Of a stretch of DNA of 33,290 nucleotides, positions 7,811 to 16,533 are shown piece after piece. Origin of the DNA: Clostridia bacterium (GTDB lineage: Bacteria > Bacillota > Clostridia > Oscillospirales > CAG-272); the NCBI GenBank assembly GCA_017407225.1, contig JAFQWY010000018.1:1-33290 (forward strand). The letters are read 5' to 3'. Both the position numbers and the translations under genes were made by a program. The stretch's first letter is position 1, and every line of letters starts with the position of its first letter. The notes under the pieces were generated by a model, which worked only from the letters and a program-made list of their open reading frames with translations, did not search any database and had not been told where the DNA came from.

Positions 7811-7934
7811 TAAGATTTTGATAAATTTGTATGTTTTTCGGCGTGATATTGGTGCCTGCACAGGAAAACTTCTCCGCTCACAGTTCCGTCACATGATAAT
7901 GACAAAAAAAGTTACAATTATTTATATCCTGCAG

Positions 7935-7963
7935 TGGAAATTCGGTTTCGTTTGTGGTATAAT
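7935..7963 (+). promoter_or_regulatory. Sigma-A promoter of lon
   Basis: A perfect -10 TATAAT (7958-7963) with extended TGG (7955-7957). A weaker -35 TGGAAA (7935-7940) lies 17 bp upstream. The predicted leader is about 75 nt before the lon ATG at 8046. Confidence 0.75.
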
Positions 7964-8045
7964 AAGATGTGATATGCTGATAGGATTATACTCATTTTGT
8001 ATTGGATATCCCTGCAAATACCCCGCAGACTGAAAGGACAATAAT

Positions 8046-10484
8046 ATGCCCAGATATATAGAAAAGGTGGAAAAGCTCACCCTGCCCGTCATCCCCCTCA
8101 GAGGCATCGTAGCTTTCCCCTCAATCCCCGTCAACTTCGAGCTGGAACGTGAGATTTCCAAAAGTGCATGCCGCGCCGCTTCCGCCGATGATATGTATGT
8201 TCTCCTGCTCACGCAGAAGGAACTGAATGTGGAAGACCCTAAGGAAGCCGATCTCTATTCCGTAGGCACCGTTGCCAAGATCAAGCAGTCCATCCATAAG
8301 CCTCAGAACGGCAATATCCGTGTGGTCGCGGAAGGTATGTGCCGTGCTGCCGTACAGTCCATCCGCAGCGAAGGCGGACATCTTGTGGCGGATGTGATCT
8401 CCAAAACCCTGACCGGCGACTACTCCACACTGGATCTCCGCACCGAAGCCATGATGACGGAAGCCATGAATACCGTGGAATCCCTGCTCCGGTATGCTCC
8501 CAACACCTCCGACGACTTCATGATTACCTGCGCTTCCCTGAAGAACCCCGGTCTCCTTGCCGACTTCATTGCATCCAATGTGCTGATGCGGTATGCGGAC
8601 AAAATGGGAATTCTGGAACAGTTTGATCCCATGAAGCGTCTGGAAAAGCTGATTCTGACCATGGAAAATCAGATGCTTCTGATGGATACCGAACGGGATA
8701 TCCAGCGGAAAGTCAAGCAGGCCATGGACGAGAATCAGCGGGACTATTACCTCCGCGAACAGCTGAAAGCCATCGAAAACGAGCTTGGCATGGATGAAGA
8801 CTCCGACAAGTTCCGCAAGAAGATCGACGCCCTCAAGCTGGAAGGTGAAGTACGCGAAAAGCTGGAAAAAGAAATTTACCGCCTGGAAAAGGCTCAGCCC
8901 GGTTCCCCCGATGCTGCAGTCATCCGCACCTACCTGGAGACCTGTCTGGAAATTCCGTGGAACAAGAGAACCAAGGATCGTGTGGACATTGAAGCAGCAC
9001 GCCGGATTCTGGATGCCGACCACGACGGTCTGAAAAAAATCAAGGAAAGAATCCTGGAATTCCTCGCTGTCAAGCAGCTCAATCCCGATCTGAAGAACCA
9101 GATCATCTGCTTTGTAGGCCCGCCCGGTGTAGGTAAAACCTCCCTCGGTGCCTCCATCGCCCGTTCCATGAAGCGGAAGTACGTCCGGGTTTCCCTGGGC
9201 GGTATCCGCGACGAAAGCGACATCCGCGGTCACAGAAAGACCTATGTCGGGTCCATGCCCGGACTGATCATCAACGGTCTGATTCAGGCAGGTGCCCTTA
9301 ACCCCGTCATGCTCCTTGACGAAGTGGACAAGATGTGCTCCGACGTTCACGGCGACCCGGCTTCCGCTCTTCTGGAAGTTCTGGACGGCGAACAGAATAA
9401 GGCTTTCCGCGATCACTATGTGGAACTCCCCGTGGATCTGTCCGAGTGCCTGTTCATCTGCACCGCAAACACCCTTGACACCATTCCCCGTCCCTTGCTT
9501 GACAGAATGGAAGTCATTGAACTGAATACCTACACTCCCTCCGAAAAGTTTGCAATTGCCAAGAATCATCTGCTTCCCAAGCAGCTGAAGCGCCACGGTC
9601 TCAACCGCCGCACGCTGAAGATCTCCGACGATGCCATCCGTGAACTGATCGCCGGATACACCCGGGAATCCGGCGTCCGTAATCTGGAACGTGAAATCGG
9701 TGCGCTGTGCCGCAAGGGCGCCAAGGTAATCGTGGAAGAAGAACGGAAGAATCTCTCCATCGGTCCCGAGGATCTGGAAAAGTATCTGGGTCCCCGCAAG
9801 ATCATTGACGACGCTGTGGAAAAGCGGGATCTGGTGGGTGTCACCAACGGTCTGGCTTACACGGAAGTAGGAGGCGATATGCTGAAGGTGGAAGTTCTCC
9901 CCGTGGACGGCACCGGCAAGATTGAACTGACCGGTACGCTGGGCGACGTGATGAAGGAATCCGCACACATCGCGGTTACATACATCCGCGCTCACGCTGC
10001 AGAATACGGTATCCCCGCCGATTTCTATAAAACCAAAGATATTCATATCCACGTTCCCGAAGGCGCGGTTCCCAAGGACGGCCCCAGTGCAGGTGTGACC
10101 ATGACTACTTCTCTGGTCAGCGCGCTGTCCGGTATTCCCGTCCGTCACGATGTGGCCATGACAGGTGAAATCACCCTGACCGGACGTGTTCTGGCCATCG
10201 GCGGTCTGAGAGAAAAATCAACTGCCGCATATACCATGGGAATCCGCACTCTGCTCATCCCCAAGGATAATATGCGGGACATTCCCGAGCTGGATCCCAC
10301 CGTATCCGCAGAGATGACCTTCATTCCCTGTGAAACACTCAACGATGTGCTCTCCAACGCACTCGTGAAGCAGAATGCCGAATCCGTATCTCTTCCTGTA
10401 CACCAGGAAACCGAATCCGGTCAATCTGCCGATATTTCCTCAGTTATTCCTACTCAGAACGAACGGATCTACGGCACCGTATAA
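8046..10484 (+). CDS. lon: ATP-dependent protease La (Lon)
   Basis: An 812-residue LonA protease, full length for the family, which unfolds and degrades damaged or regulatory proteins in the cytoplasm as a hexamer. Domains are an N-terminal substrate-binding domain (about 10-210, starting L-P-V-I-P-L-R-G), a coiled-coil linker, an AAA+ module with Walker A G-P-P-G-V-G-K-T (358-365) and Walker B L-L-D-E-V-D (423-428), and a C-terminal peptidase with Ser681 in P-K-D-G-P-S-A-G and Lys724 forming the Ser-Lys dyad. GAAAGGAC precedes the ATG. It is first in a long plus-strand gene run, with ysxC 13 nt downstream, an order also found in Bacillus (lonA-ysxC). The last 40 residues are a variable Ser/Thr-rich tail. 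Confidence 0.98.
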   Translation: MPRYIEKVEKLTLPVIPLRGIVAFPSIPVNFELEREISKSACRAASADDMYVLLLTQKELNVEDPKEADLYSVGTVAKIKQSIHKPQNGNIRVVAEGMCRAAVQSIRSEGGHLVADVISKTLTGDYSTLDLRTEAMMTEAMNTVESLLRYAPNTSDDFMITCASLKNPGLLADFIASNVLMRYADKMGILEQFDPMKRLEKLILTMENQMLLMDTERDIQRKVKQAMDENQRDYYLREQLKAIENELGMDEDSDKFRKKIDALKLEGEVREKLEKEIYRLEKAQPGSPDAAVIRTYLETCLEIPWNKRTKDRVDIEAARRILDADHDGLKKIKERILEFLAVKQLNPDLKNQIICFVGPPGVGKTSLGASIARSMKRKYVRVSLGGIRDESDIRGHRKTYVGSMPGLIINGLIQAGALNPVMLLDEVDKMCSDVHGDPASALLEVLDGEQNKAFRDHYVELPVDLSECLFICTANTLDTIPRPLLDRMEVIELNTYTPSEKFAIAKNHLLPKQLKRHGLNRRTLKISDDAIRELIAGYTRESGVRNLEREIGALCRKGAKVIVEEERKNLSIGPEDLEKYLGPRKIIDDAVEKRDLVGVTNGLAYTEVGGDMLKVEVLPVDGTGKIELTGTLGDVMKESAHIAVTYIRAHAAEYGIPADFYKTKDIHIHVPEGAVPKDGPSAGVTMTTSLVSALSGIPVRHDVAMTGEITLTGRVLAIGGLREKSTAAYTMGIRTLLIPKDNMRDIPELDPTVSAEMTFIPCETLNDVLSNALVKQNAESVSLPVHQETESGQSADISSVIPTQNERIYGTV

Positions 10485-10497
10485 ATTTAGGTGAAAC

Positions 10498-11097
10498 ATG
10501 AAACTGAATCTGAATAACGTAAACCTGAAAATGTCCGCCGGGCACCCCAAGCAGATTCCCTCCGACCGGGTTCCGCAGATCGCTTTTTCCGGTCGATCCA
10601 ATGTGGGCAAGAGTTCGCTGATCAACTCTCTGCTGGGCAGAAAGAGCCTTGCGAGAGTCAGCGGTGAACCCGGCAAGACCATCACCATCAACTTCTACGA
10701 CATCGACAAGAAGCTCTATCTGGTTGACCTGCCCGGTTACGGCTACGCCAAGCGCACACTGGAAGACAAAAAGCAGTGGTCCGCGCTGACCGACGGATAT
10801 TTTACCAACAACAAGAACATCGACTCCCTGAGACTGGTGTGCCAGCTGATCGACAGCCGCATCGGTCCCACGGAGGATGACTACGATATGCTCTACTACC
10901 TGAGAGAGGCGGATCTGCCCCATATCGTCGTGGCAACCAAGTATGACAAACTCAACGCCACGGAAAAGAAGGAGTTCGACCGGATCATGGCGGAGGATGA
11001 GCTGACCTGCGATCTGCCGGTGATCTGCTACTCTTCCAAAACCCATCTTGGCCGGGATCAGCTGTGGAAGCAGATCAATTCCGCCTGTTCCCTGTAA
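10498..11097 (+). CDS. ysxC: Ribosome biogenesis GTPase YsxC/EngB
   Basis: A 199-residue EngB-family GTPase needed for late 50S subunit assembly. The G motifs are clear: G1 G-R-S-N-V-G-K-S-S (32-40), G2 region G-K-T-x-x-I-N-F-Y (59-67), G3 D-L-P-G-Y-G (77-82) and G4 T-K-Y-D (147-150). Length matches the family. The ATG lies 13 nt after the lon stop with a modest AGGTG ribosome binding site, so co-transcription with lon is likely. The final codons run into the Shine-Dalgarno of the site-2 protease gene. Confidence 0.96.
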   Translation: MKLNLNNVNLKMSAGHPKQIPSDRVPQIAFSGRSNVGKSSLINSLLGRKSLARVSGEPGKTITINFYDIDKKLYLVDLPGYGYAKRTLEDKKQWSALTDGYFTNNKNIDSLRLVCQLIDSRIGPTEDDYDMLYYLREADLPHIVVATKYDKLNATEKKEFDRIMAEDELTCDLPVICYSSKTHLGRDQLWKQINSACSL

Positions 11098-11111
11098 AAC
11101 GGAGGAAAAAA

Positions 11112-11783
11112 TTGCTCGCAAACATTTCCGATAAGATTATTGAACTGCTGTTTGTCATCCCGTGCGTCCTCATCGCGCTGACCGTGCATGAAGTTGCCCA
11201 CGGGTACATGGCATTCCGGCTTGGAGACCCCACTGCACGGAATCTGGGACGGCTGACCCTCAATCCTCTGAAGCATCTGGATCCCATCGGCACCCTGTGC
11301 ATGATCCTCTTCCACTTCGGCTGGGCAAAACCGGTTCCTATCAACAGCCGTTACTTCAAAAAGCCCCGCCGTGATATGGCGCTGACTGCCGCAGCCGGTC
11401 CGCTTTCCAATTTCATCATGGCGTTTCTCGGCGCGCTGCTGTACGCGATTCTTTACACGGTTTTTGTAAATCTTCCGGCGCCTACCAATTTTCTCGGATA
11501 TCTTCAGATTGCGGCACTGCAGCTCCTGCAGTATTTCCACATTCTGAACCTCTCCCTCGGGATGTTCAACCTCATCCCCGTCCCTCCCCTTGACGGATCG
11601 CGGATCTTTCTCACATTCCTGCCTGCCAAATACTATTTCGGTATCATGAAATACGAACGGTATATCCAGATCGGACTGATGATTCTTTTGTACCTCGGCC
11701 TTCTCTCCCGTCCTCTGTCCGCACTGGTGTCATGGCTTTCCTCCGGGATGTTTAAGGTTATCTCCTTTCTTCCCTTCCTATAA
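11112..11783 (+). CDS. Site-2 protease family (M50) membrane metalloprotease
   Basis: Intramembrane zinc metalloprotease of the short M50B class, 223 residues from a TTG start. The TTG at 11112 is chosen because a strong GGAGG (11101-11105) lies six bases before it; the in-frame ATG at 11064 lies inside ysxC, lacks a ribosome binding site and adds a non-hydrophobic extension. The zinc motif His26-Glu27-x-x-His30 sits in the first hydrophobic helix, and the third ligand is Asp161 in N-L-I-P-V-P-P-L-D-G. About five hydrophobic segments are visible, with no PDZ or CBS domain. Relatives include SpoIVFB-type proteases and many uncharacterised housekeeping members; the substrate here is unknown. 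scpA follows after 20 nt. Confidence 0.88.
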   Translation: MLANISDKIIELLFVIPCVLIALTVHEVAHGYMAFRLGDPTARNLGRLTLNPLKHLDPIGTLCMILFHFGWAKPVPINSRYFKKPRRDMALTAAAGPLSNFIMAFLGALLYAILYTVFVNLPAPTNFLGYLQIAALQLLQYFHILNLSLGMFNLIPVPPLDGSRIFLTFLPAKYYFGIMKYERYIQIGLMILLYLGLLSRPLSALVSWLSSGMFKVISFLPFL

Positions 11784-11803
11784 GCCGCCGTTCACGGAAC
11801 AAA

Positions 11804-12580
11804 ATGGAAAACATCAACTACAAATTCGAGGTGTTTGAGGGGCCGCTGGAGCTTCTTCTCACCCTCGTTGCCAAACACAAGCTGAATATCGACGATATTC
11901 CCATAGACCTGCTGTGTGAGCAGTACATGGCTTATATGAACGAAGCCGCTATGCGGAATGTGGATCTGGCCTGCGAATTTGCCTACATGGCAAGTGAGCT
12001 GATGCTGATCAAAAGCCGGATGCTCCTGCCCCGTGACCCGGTGAAGGATGAAGACCCCCGAAAGCCCCTCATCGACGCCATGGTGGAATACCAGCGTGCC
12101 AAGCTGGCTGCATCGGAGCTGTCCGATCTGTTTGCCGAATACGGCAGCCGCATGATCAAGGAACAGGACGATATTGCTCCCGACCGGACCTATGTTGCCA
12201 ATCATTCGGCGGATCTGCTCCGCGCCGCACTGGTTCACGTCCTGACGGAAACCAGATTCAGCGAAAAGAATATGCGCAGTGAGTTTGAGGGAATCGTCAA
12301 CGCCCCCCGGATTCCGGTGGAAACGGTAATGACTAATCTGATTGCCTCCCTGCGTACGTCCGAGCTGTATCTGGACAGTTTTTTCATGCAGTCGGAAAGC
12401 AAGCAGGAAATCGTAGCAAAATTTCTCAGCATTCTCGAGCTGATTAAATCCCACATCGTCGTCGTGGAAGAATCTGACGATGCTGCAGACGGTATTACTC
12501 CCGTCAGGTGTCATGCACGGATAACCCTCATCGGCTCGGATGAGGACATCAAAGCCGCAGCCCTTGATTCCTACGCCTGA
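11804..12580 (+). CDS. scpA: Segregation and condensation protein A
   Basis: A 258-residue ScpA kleisin that bridges SMC heads and binds ScpB in the bacterial condensin, which compacts and segregates chromosomes. The diagnostic N-terminus is F-E-G-P-L-E-L-L-L-x-L-V, followed by K-L-N-I-D-D-I-P-I and an M-A-S-E-L-M-L-I-K-S-R-M-L-L-P helix that contacts the SMC neck. The C-terminal winged helix (about 190-240) includes F-L-S-I-L-E-L-I-K. The length is normal. The ribosome binding site ACGGAAC is weak. scpB follows after 32 nt, the standard arrangement. Confidence 0.95.
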   Translation: MENINYKFEVFEGPLELLLTLVAKHKLNIDDIPIDLLCEQYMAYMNEAAMRNVDLACEFAYMASELMLIKSRMLLPRDPVKDEDPRKPLIDAMVEYQRAKLAASELSDLFAEYGSRMIKEQDDIAPDRTYVANHSADLLRAALVHVLTETRFSEKNMRSEFEGIVNAPRIPVETVMTNLIASLRTSELYLDSFFMQSESKQEIVAKFLSILELIKSHIVVVEESDDAADGITPVRCHARITLIGSDEDIKAAALDSYA

Positions 12581-12612
12581 TTCGCGCAAAATATCATCGT
12601 AAAGAAGTTATC

Positions 12613-13263
12613 ATGAATACGACAAAACAGAATCTTTCAGCGGAAGAATTTCCGGAAGTTTCCTACACTCAGGAGGAACAGTTCGCCATTATCGAAGCCT
12701 GTCTCTTCGCCGCCGGACATCCGCTGTCCTATGCCCGACTTGCCGAAGTTCTCCATATCACTCCCGCCGAATGTGCGGATACTGTAGAAAAACTCTCGGT
12801 GATCTACAACAGCGACGGCGCTTTTCCCAGAGGCGTAATGCTGGTGCGTTTCCCGGATTCCTGTCAGCTCTGTACCAAAGAGCTGTACGGTCTGGAAATC
12901 AAGGAAGCACTGGGCATCCGTCGGGGCGGCAAGCTGTCCCAGTCCCTTCTGGAAGTCCTCGCTGTTATCGCCTACAACCAGCCCGTCACCCGCTCCTACG
13001 TGGACACGGTACGCGGTGTGGATTCCGGCTATGCCATGAACGCACTGCTGGAAAAAAGCCTTATCGAACCCTGCGGCCGTGTGGATGCCCCCGGTCGTCC
13101 CACTCTGTACCGCACCACCAACGATTTTCTCCGGGTCTTCGGACTCAGTGAGCTGAGCGAGCTTCCCACGGTCAAGGTCCGGAACGACTCCGGTGAACCG
13201 ATCGAAATTACGGCATCCGATGCGGTCATTCCCGAATCCGCAGAAGAACCCGCCGAACAGTAA
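12613..13263 (+). CDS. scpB: Segregation and condensation protein B
   Basis: A 216-residue ScpB, which dimerises and binds the ScpA linker in the SMC-ScpAB condensin. Two winged-helix domains are recognisable: the first contains I-I-E-A-C-L-F-A-A-G-H-P-L, and the second L-L-E-V-L-A-V-I-A-Y-N-Q-P-V-T-R then R-G-V-D-S-G-Y-A-M-N and the hallmark P-G-R-P-T-L-Y-R-T-T-x-x-F-L-x-x-F-G-L. An acidic, low-complexity tail of about 30 residues follows. The ATG comes 32 nt after scpA. The gene lies in the scpA-scpB order conserved across Firmicutes. Confidence 0.95.
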   Translation: MNTTKQNLSAEEFPEVSYTQEEQFAIIEACLFAAGHPLSYARLAEVLHITPAECADTVEKLSVIYNSDGAFPRGVMLVRFPDSCQLCTKELYGLEIKEALGIRRGGKLSQSLLEVLAVIAYNQPVTRSYVDTVRGVDSGYAMNALLEKSLIEPCGRVDAPGRPTLYRTTNDFLRVFGLSELSELPTVKVRNDSGEPIEITASDAVIPESAEEPAEQ

Positions 13264-13296
13264 CCACTAAAAATCTCATGAAAGGAGGGACGGCAC

Positions 13297-14034
13297 ATGA
13301 TTGTACTTCGTATTCTTCTGTACATTCTGCTGGGGATTATCCTTCTGGTCGGACTGCTGCTGTCCTTCCATATCAAAATCTACCTGCATCTGGGGGATGA
13401 GCTTCATCTCCGAGCCGGTCTGGGTCCCATTATGCTGAAGCTGGCACCCAAAAAGCCCCCCAAACCGATCGATCTGCGGGACTACACTTACGAAAAACAT
13501 CAGAAACGTCTGGAAAAAGACAGGAAAGCCGCACTGAAGAAAAAACAGAAAGCGGCTGAAAAAGCGGAAAAGAAACGCCAGGACAAACTTCTTGCCGAAA
13601 AAGCGGAAGAAGTTCAGGCAGCACTTGAGGAAGCTGAAAACGCTCCCGATGAAGTCAAGCTGTTCACAGTCTTTGAAATCATCCGCTTCGCCGTTACAGA
13701 GCTTGGCAGATTCGGCTCCTACATGAAGACCGATATCCGGATGCTCTCCGTCACCGTGGGCGGCAAGGATCCCGAAAAGATTGCAAAAACCTACGGCATC
13801 CTATGCTCGGCGCTTCCGCTGTTCATGGACTTTCTGCAGGCCAGAACATCCATGCATCCTCTCAGACCCAACACCATTGCCCTGAACGCGGATTTCACTT
13901 CTGAAAAGCTAAAAATTCAGATCGATTTCCGCTTCCGTCTCAGGTTCTTCTCCATTGTCCGCATCGGCTGGCATGCTCTCGTCTGGTTTATCAAGGCGAA
14001 AATCAAACAGACCCAGGCTGCAGCAGCTAAATAA
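13297..14034 (+). CDS. DUF2953 membrane-anchored protein (YtfI-like)
   Basis: A 245-residue protein with an N-terminal transmembrane helix (about 4-25), a strongly charged Lys/Glu/Ala-rich coiled-coil insert (about 62-115) and a C-terminal globular region containing V-G-G-K-D-P-E-K-I-A-K-T-Y-G, which fits the DUF2953 family represented by YtfI of Bacillus subtilis. The assignment rests on this motif and on the next gene being ytfJ; ytfI-ytfJ are adjacent in Bacillus. A strong AAAGGAGGG lies seven bases before the ATG. The molecular role is unknown, and a sporulation-linked role is an inference from the ytfJ pairing. Confidence 0.75.
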   Translation: MIVLRILLYILLGIILLVGLLLSFHIKIYLHLGDELHLRAGLGPIMLKLAPKKPPKPIDLRDYTYEKHQKRLEKDRKAALKKKQKAAEKAEKKRQDKLLAEKAEEVQAALEEAENAPDEVKLFTVFEIIRFAVTELGRFGSYMKTDIRMLSVTVGGKDPEKIAKTYGILCSALPLFMDFLQARTSMHPLRPNTIALNADFTSEKLKIQIDFRFRLRFFSIVRIGWHALVWFIKAKIKQTQAAAAK

Positions 14035-14090
14035 ACTTCGTCTGCAATAATTAATTCAAGATACAGATCCATACTCTCCTGGAGGTCACT

Positions 14091-14558
14091 ATGGCAGAAA
14101 ACACCAACAAACTCGGCGACATTACCAAAACCTCGCTGGACTCCATCCGTTCCATGCTGGACGCCAACACCATCATCGGCGATCCCATCGAAACCGCAAG
14201 CGGCACCACCATCATTCCCATCTCCAAGATTTCCGTTGGCTACGCTTCCGGCGGTCTTGATTATGCAAAGAAGGATGCCCCCACTTCTCAGGGCAAGCCC
14301 ATCAACAACAACTTCGGCGGCGGCGGCGGTACCGGTCTCTCCATGACTCCCGTAGCATTCCTTGTGGTTTCCGCTGACGGCAATGTCAACATTCTCAACA
14401 TCGGTGCTCCCACTGCATCTGCTGCCGCTCCTGCACCTGCTGCAGCTACTCCTGTTGATACCGTTTCCCAGGTTGTGGGATTCCTGGAACGATCTCCCGA
14501 TCTCATCGAACGGATCAAGGGTATTTTCACCAAGAAAAACGAAGAAAACAATATCTGA
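14091..14558 (+). CDS. ytfJ: GerW-family sporulation protein YtfJ
   Basis: A 155-residue YtfJ/GerW protein, a spore-associated family found in endospore formers. The conserved core runs from I-I-G-D-P-I-E (28-34) through G-T-T-I-I-P-I-S-K-I-S-V-G-Y-A-S-G-G (38-55), a Gly run (76-80) and T-P-V-A-F-L-V-V (86-93). A short Ala/Pro linker and a C-terminal helix rich in charged residues follow. No signal peptide is present. GGAGG precedes the ATG. It sits between the DUF2953 gene and a D,D-carboxypeptidase gene. Its presence is the best single indication that the organism sporulates or descends from a spore former. Confidence 0.92.
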   Translation: MAENTNKLGDITKTSLDSIRSMLDANTIIGDPIETASGTTIIPISKISVGYASGGLDYAKKDAPTSQGKPINNNFGGGGGTGLSMTPVAFLVVSADGNVNILNIGAPTASAAAPAPAAATPVDTVSQVVGFLERSPDLIERIKGIFTKKNEENNI

Positions 14559-14664
14559 GAAAACTCTCCCTCCTTTTCCTCGGATTTCATAGCATCAACT
14601 CTCACCGCGCGGGAACACTACGGACGAGATCAATTTCGCAGTATGTTTACACGCGGGAGTTGTT

Positions 14665-15786
14665 ATGAAAATTTTTAGAAAAACCCTGATTCTGACTACG
14701 GTTTTCTTTATGTTATCCCAGACTGCCGTTCTGGCATTGGATGATGTTTCTGCTCATTCTGCGGTTCTCATCGAACAATCCACCGGTGATGTCCTATACG
14801 AAAAGAACGCCCGTCAGCGTATGTCCATGGCAAGCACAACCAAGATCATGACAGCACTGTGCGCCATCGAATCCGGGGATCTTTCCCGGACAGTGGAAGT
14901 TCATCCCGGTGCCTGCGGTGTGGAAGGCTCAAGCATCTATCTGCAGACCGGGGATCGTCTGACCATGGAAGCACTGCTCTATTCCCTGATGCTGGAAAGT
15001 GCCAATGATGCCGCAGCTGCTATCGCTTACGAAGTTGCCGGCAGTATTGATGCTTTTGCCCGGCTGATGAATGAAACGGCAGCTGAATTCGGACTGAGTG
15101 ATACGCACTTCACCAATCCGCACGGTCTGGACGACGAGCAGCACTATACAACTGCAGCAGATCTGGCAGTCATTGCATCCCATGCCATGGGGAATGAAAT
15201 TTTTGCAAAAATCGTCTCATCCAGAAGACAAACCGTCTCCATCACCCACAAAGACGGCGAAACTGTTGAACGGGTACTGCTCAACCACAACAAACTCCTC
15301 CGTCTGTCCGATGAAGTAACCGGAGTGAAAACAGGCTTTACCAGGCACAGCGGCCGTTGTTTGGTTTCATCCGCTTGCCGAAACGGTGTTGAAGTTATTG
15401 CTGTTACCCTCAATGCGCCGGATGACTGGAACGATCATCTTTCGCTCCATGAGTTTGGTTTTGCATCCCGTACCCGCTACACACTGGCGGAACCCGGTGA
15501 GTTCACCGTACAGCTTCCCTGCCCCACGGCCCGTGACGGCGTTATCACCGTCTGCAACCGGGACGGTCTGGCTTTTGTTCGTGAAAACGGGCTTGACATT
15601 ACCCACACAGTGGAAGCGGATCGCCTCCTGATGCCTCCTGTTCAGGAAGGTCAGAAAGTCGGCAGAGTGGTGTTTTACGCATCCGGAACCGAAATCGGTG
15701 AAGTTCCGCTCTACTCCTGCGAATTTGTATCCGAACCGACGGATACACGTTCGGCAGGGCAAAAAATTCTTGACTTATTCCGGTGA
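14665..15786 (+). CDS. D-alanyl-D-alanine carboxypeptidase (PBP5/DacF type)
   Basis: A 373-residue low-molecular-weight penicillin-binding protein (S11 family) that trims the terminal D-Ala from peptidoglycan pentapeptides outside the membrane. A signal peptide covers about residues 1-24. The three catalytic motifs are Ser57-T-T-Lys60, Ser112-A-Asn114 and Lys222-Thr-Gly. A C-terminal beta-rich PBP5_C-like domain follows, ending in a short helix that may anchor the protein. In Bacillus, paralogues dacB and dacF lie in sporulation loci, and dacB lies between scpB and rluB as here, so a role in the spore cortex is plausible. GGGAG lies before the ATG. The 106-nt gap upstream is the largest in this gene run. 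Confidence 0.93.
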   Translation: MKIFRKTLILTTVFFMLSQTAVLALDDVSAHSAVLIEQSTGDVLYEKNARQRMSMASTTKIMTALCAIESGDLSRTVEVHPGACGVEGSSIYLQTGDRLTMEALLYSLMLESANDAAAAIAYEVAGSIDAFARLMNETAAEFGLSDTHFTNPHGLDDEQHYTTAADLAVIASHAMGNEIFAKIVSSRRQTVSITHKDGETVERVLLNHNKLLRLSDEVTGVKTGFTRHSGRCLVSSACRNGVEVIAVTLNAPDDWNDHLSLHEFGFASRTRYTLAEPGEFTVQLPCPTARDGVITVCNRDGLAFVRENGLDITHTVEADRLLMPPVQEGQKVGRVVFYASGTEIGEVPLYSCEFVSEPTDTRSAGQKILDLFR

Positions 15787-15789
15787 TTT

Positions 15790-16521
15790 ATGGAAAAAAT
15801 CAGACTCCAGAAATTTCTCAGCGAATGCGGTGTCCTTTCGCGGCGCGCCGCTGAAGCTGAAATACAATCAGGCAATATCACCGTCAACGGTGTAACCGCA
15901 AGTCTGGGCGATAAAATTGATCCTGACTGCGACACTGTTATTTTCCGCGGCAGGGAGATTCGCAGAGATGCGGACTCCTCCCGCACCTATATTATTCTCA
16001 ATAAGCCCGCCGGTTATGTGACCACAATGTCCGACGAACAGGGGCGTAAAACCGTGGCGGATCTGCTCGCAAACGCAGGCAAACGTGTATATCCTGTCGG
16101 ACGGCTTGACCTGTACTCCGACGGTCTTCTTCTCTGCACCGATGACGGAGAACTTACCAACCGGATCACCCATCCTTCCCACAGCGTGCCAAAAGTGTAT
16201 CGCGCATACATCACCACGCACCTGTCCGACGAAGATCTGCAGAAACTTGCCGTCCCTTTCGAACTGGATGGGTATATGCTTCGTCCCTTCGATGTAAAAT
16301 TCATCGAGTATACCAAAATCGGCGCAGCTGACGGCACAATCGTCGAGATTACTCTGTATGAAGGCAGAAACCGTGAAATCCGCAATATCTGCGCACATCA
16401 CGGTCTGAAACTGTCCCGACTCACCCGTATCTCCATCGGTTCCATCAAGCTTGAGGGTCTCGCCCCCGGAAAATGGCGTCACCTGACAGAAGAAGAAATC
16501 GACTATCTCATGAAACTTTAA
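15790..16521 (+). CDS. rluB: RluB-type 23S rRNA pseudouridine synthase
   Basis: A 243-residue pseudouridine synthase of the RsuA/RluB/RluE/RluF family. An S4 RNA-binding domain (about 3-60, starting I-R-L-Q-K-F-L-S and S-R-R-A-A-E) precedes the catalytic domain with L-N-K-P-A-G-Y (70-76), G-R-L-D (104-107; Asp107 is the nucleophile) and the E-G-R-N-R-E-I-R signature near the C-terminus. RluB isomerises a uridine of helix 89 of 23S rRNA (U2605 in E. coli); RsuA-like 16S activity cannot be excluded from motifs alone, but the position behind scpAB and the dac gene matches rluB in Bacillus. It starts 3 nt after the carboxypeptidase stop with little Shine-Dalgarno, suggesting translational coupling. 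Confidence 0.88.
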   Translation: MEKIRLQKFLSECGVLSRRAAEAEIQSGNITVNGVTASLGDKIDPDCDTVIFRGREIRRDADSSRTYIILNKPAGYVTTMSDEQGRKTVADLLANAGKRVYPVGRLDLYSDGLLLCTDDGELTNRITHPSHSVPKVYRAYITTHLSDEDLQKLAVPFELDGYMLRPFDVKFIEYTKIGAADGTIVEITLYEGRNREIRNICAHHGLKLSRLTRISIGSIKLEGLAPGKWRHLTEEEIDYLMKL

Positions 16522-16533
16522 TCAGAGGTGCTT

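Larger units (their letters stand above)
7738..8045. other. Divergent intergenic region upstream of lon
   Basis: About 308 bp separate the minus-strand operon from lon. It holds two outward-facing promoters (7781-7810 minus, 7935-7963 plus). Between them (7811-7934) the DNA is A/T-rich, and apart from a short GTCA...TGAC inverted repeat I see no gene or RNA. No CtsR heptad-repeat operator and no CIRCE element are visible near the lon promoter. Confidence 0.6.

Noticed and set aside
7738-8045. CtsR or HrcA (CIRCE) heat-shock operator upstream of lon
   Set aside because: Neither the GGTCAAA tandem heptad nor the 9-bp CIRCE inverted repeat is present; only a plain extended -10 promoter is seen.
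8121-10148. A 675-codon open frame antisense to lon
   Set aside because: Also in codon register with lon, and explained by the same codon bias. No ribosome binding site or domain supports it.
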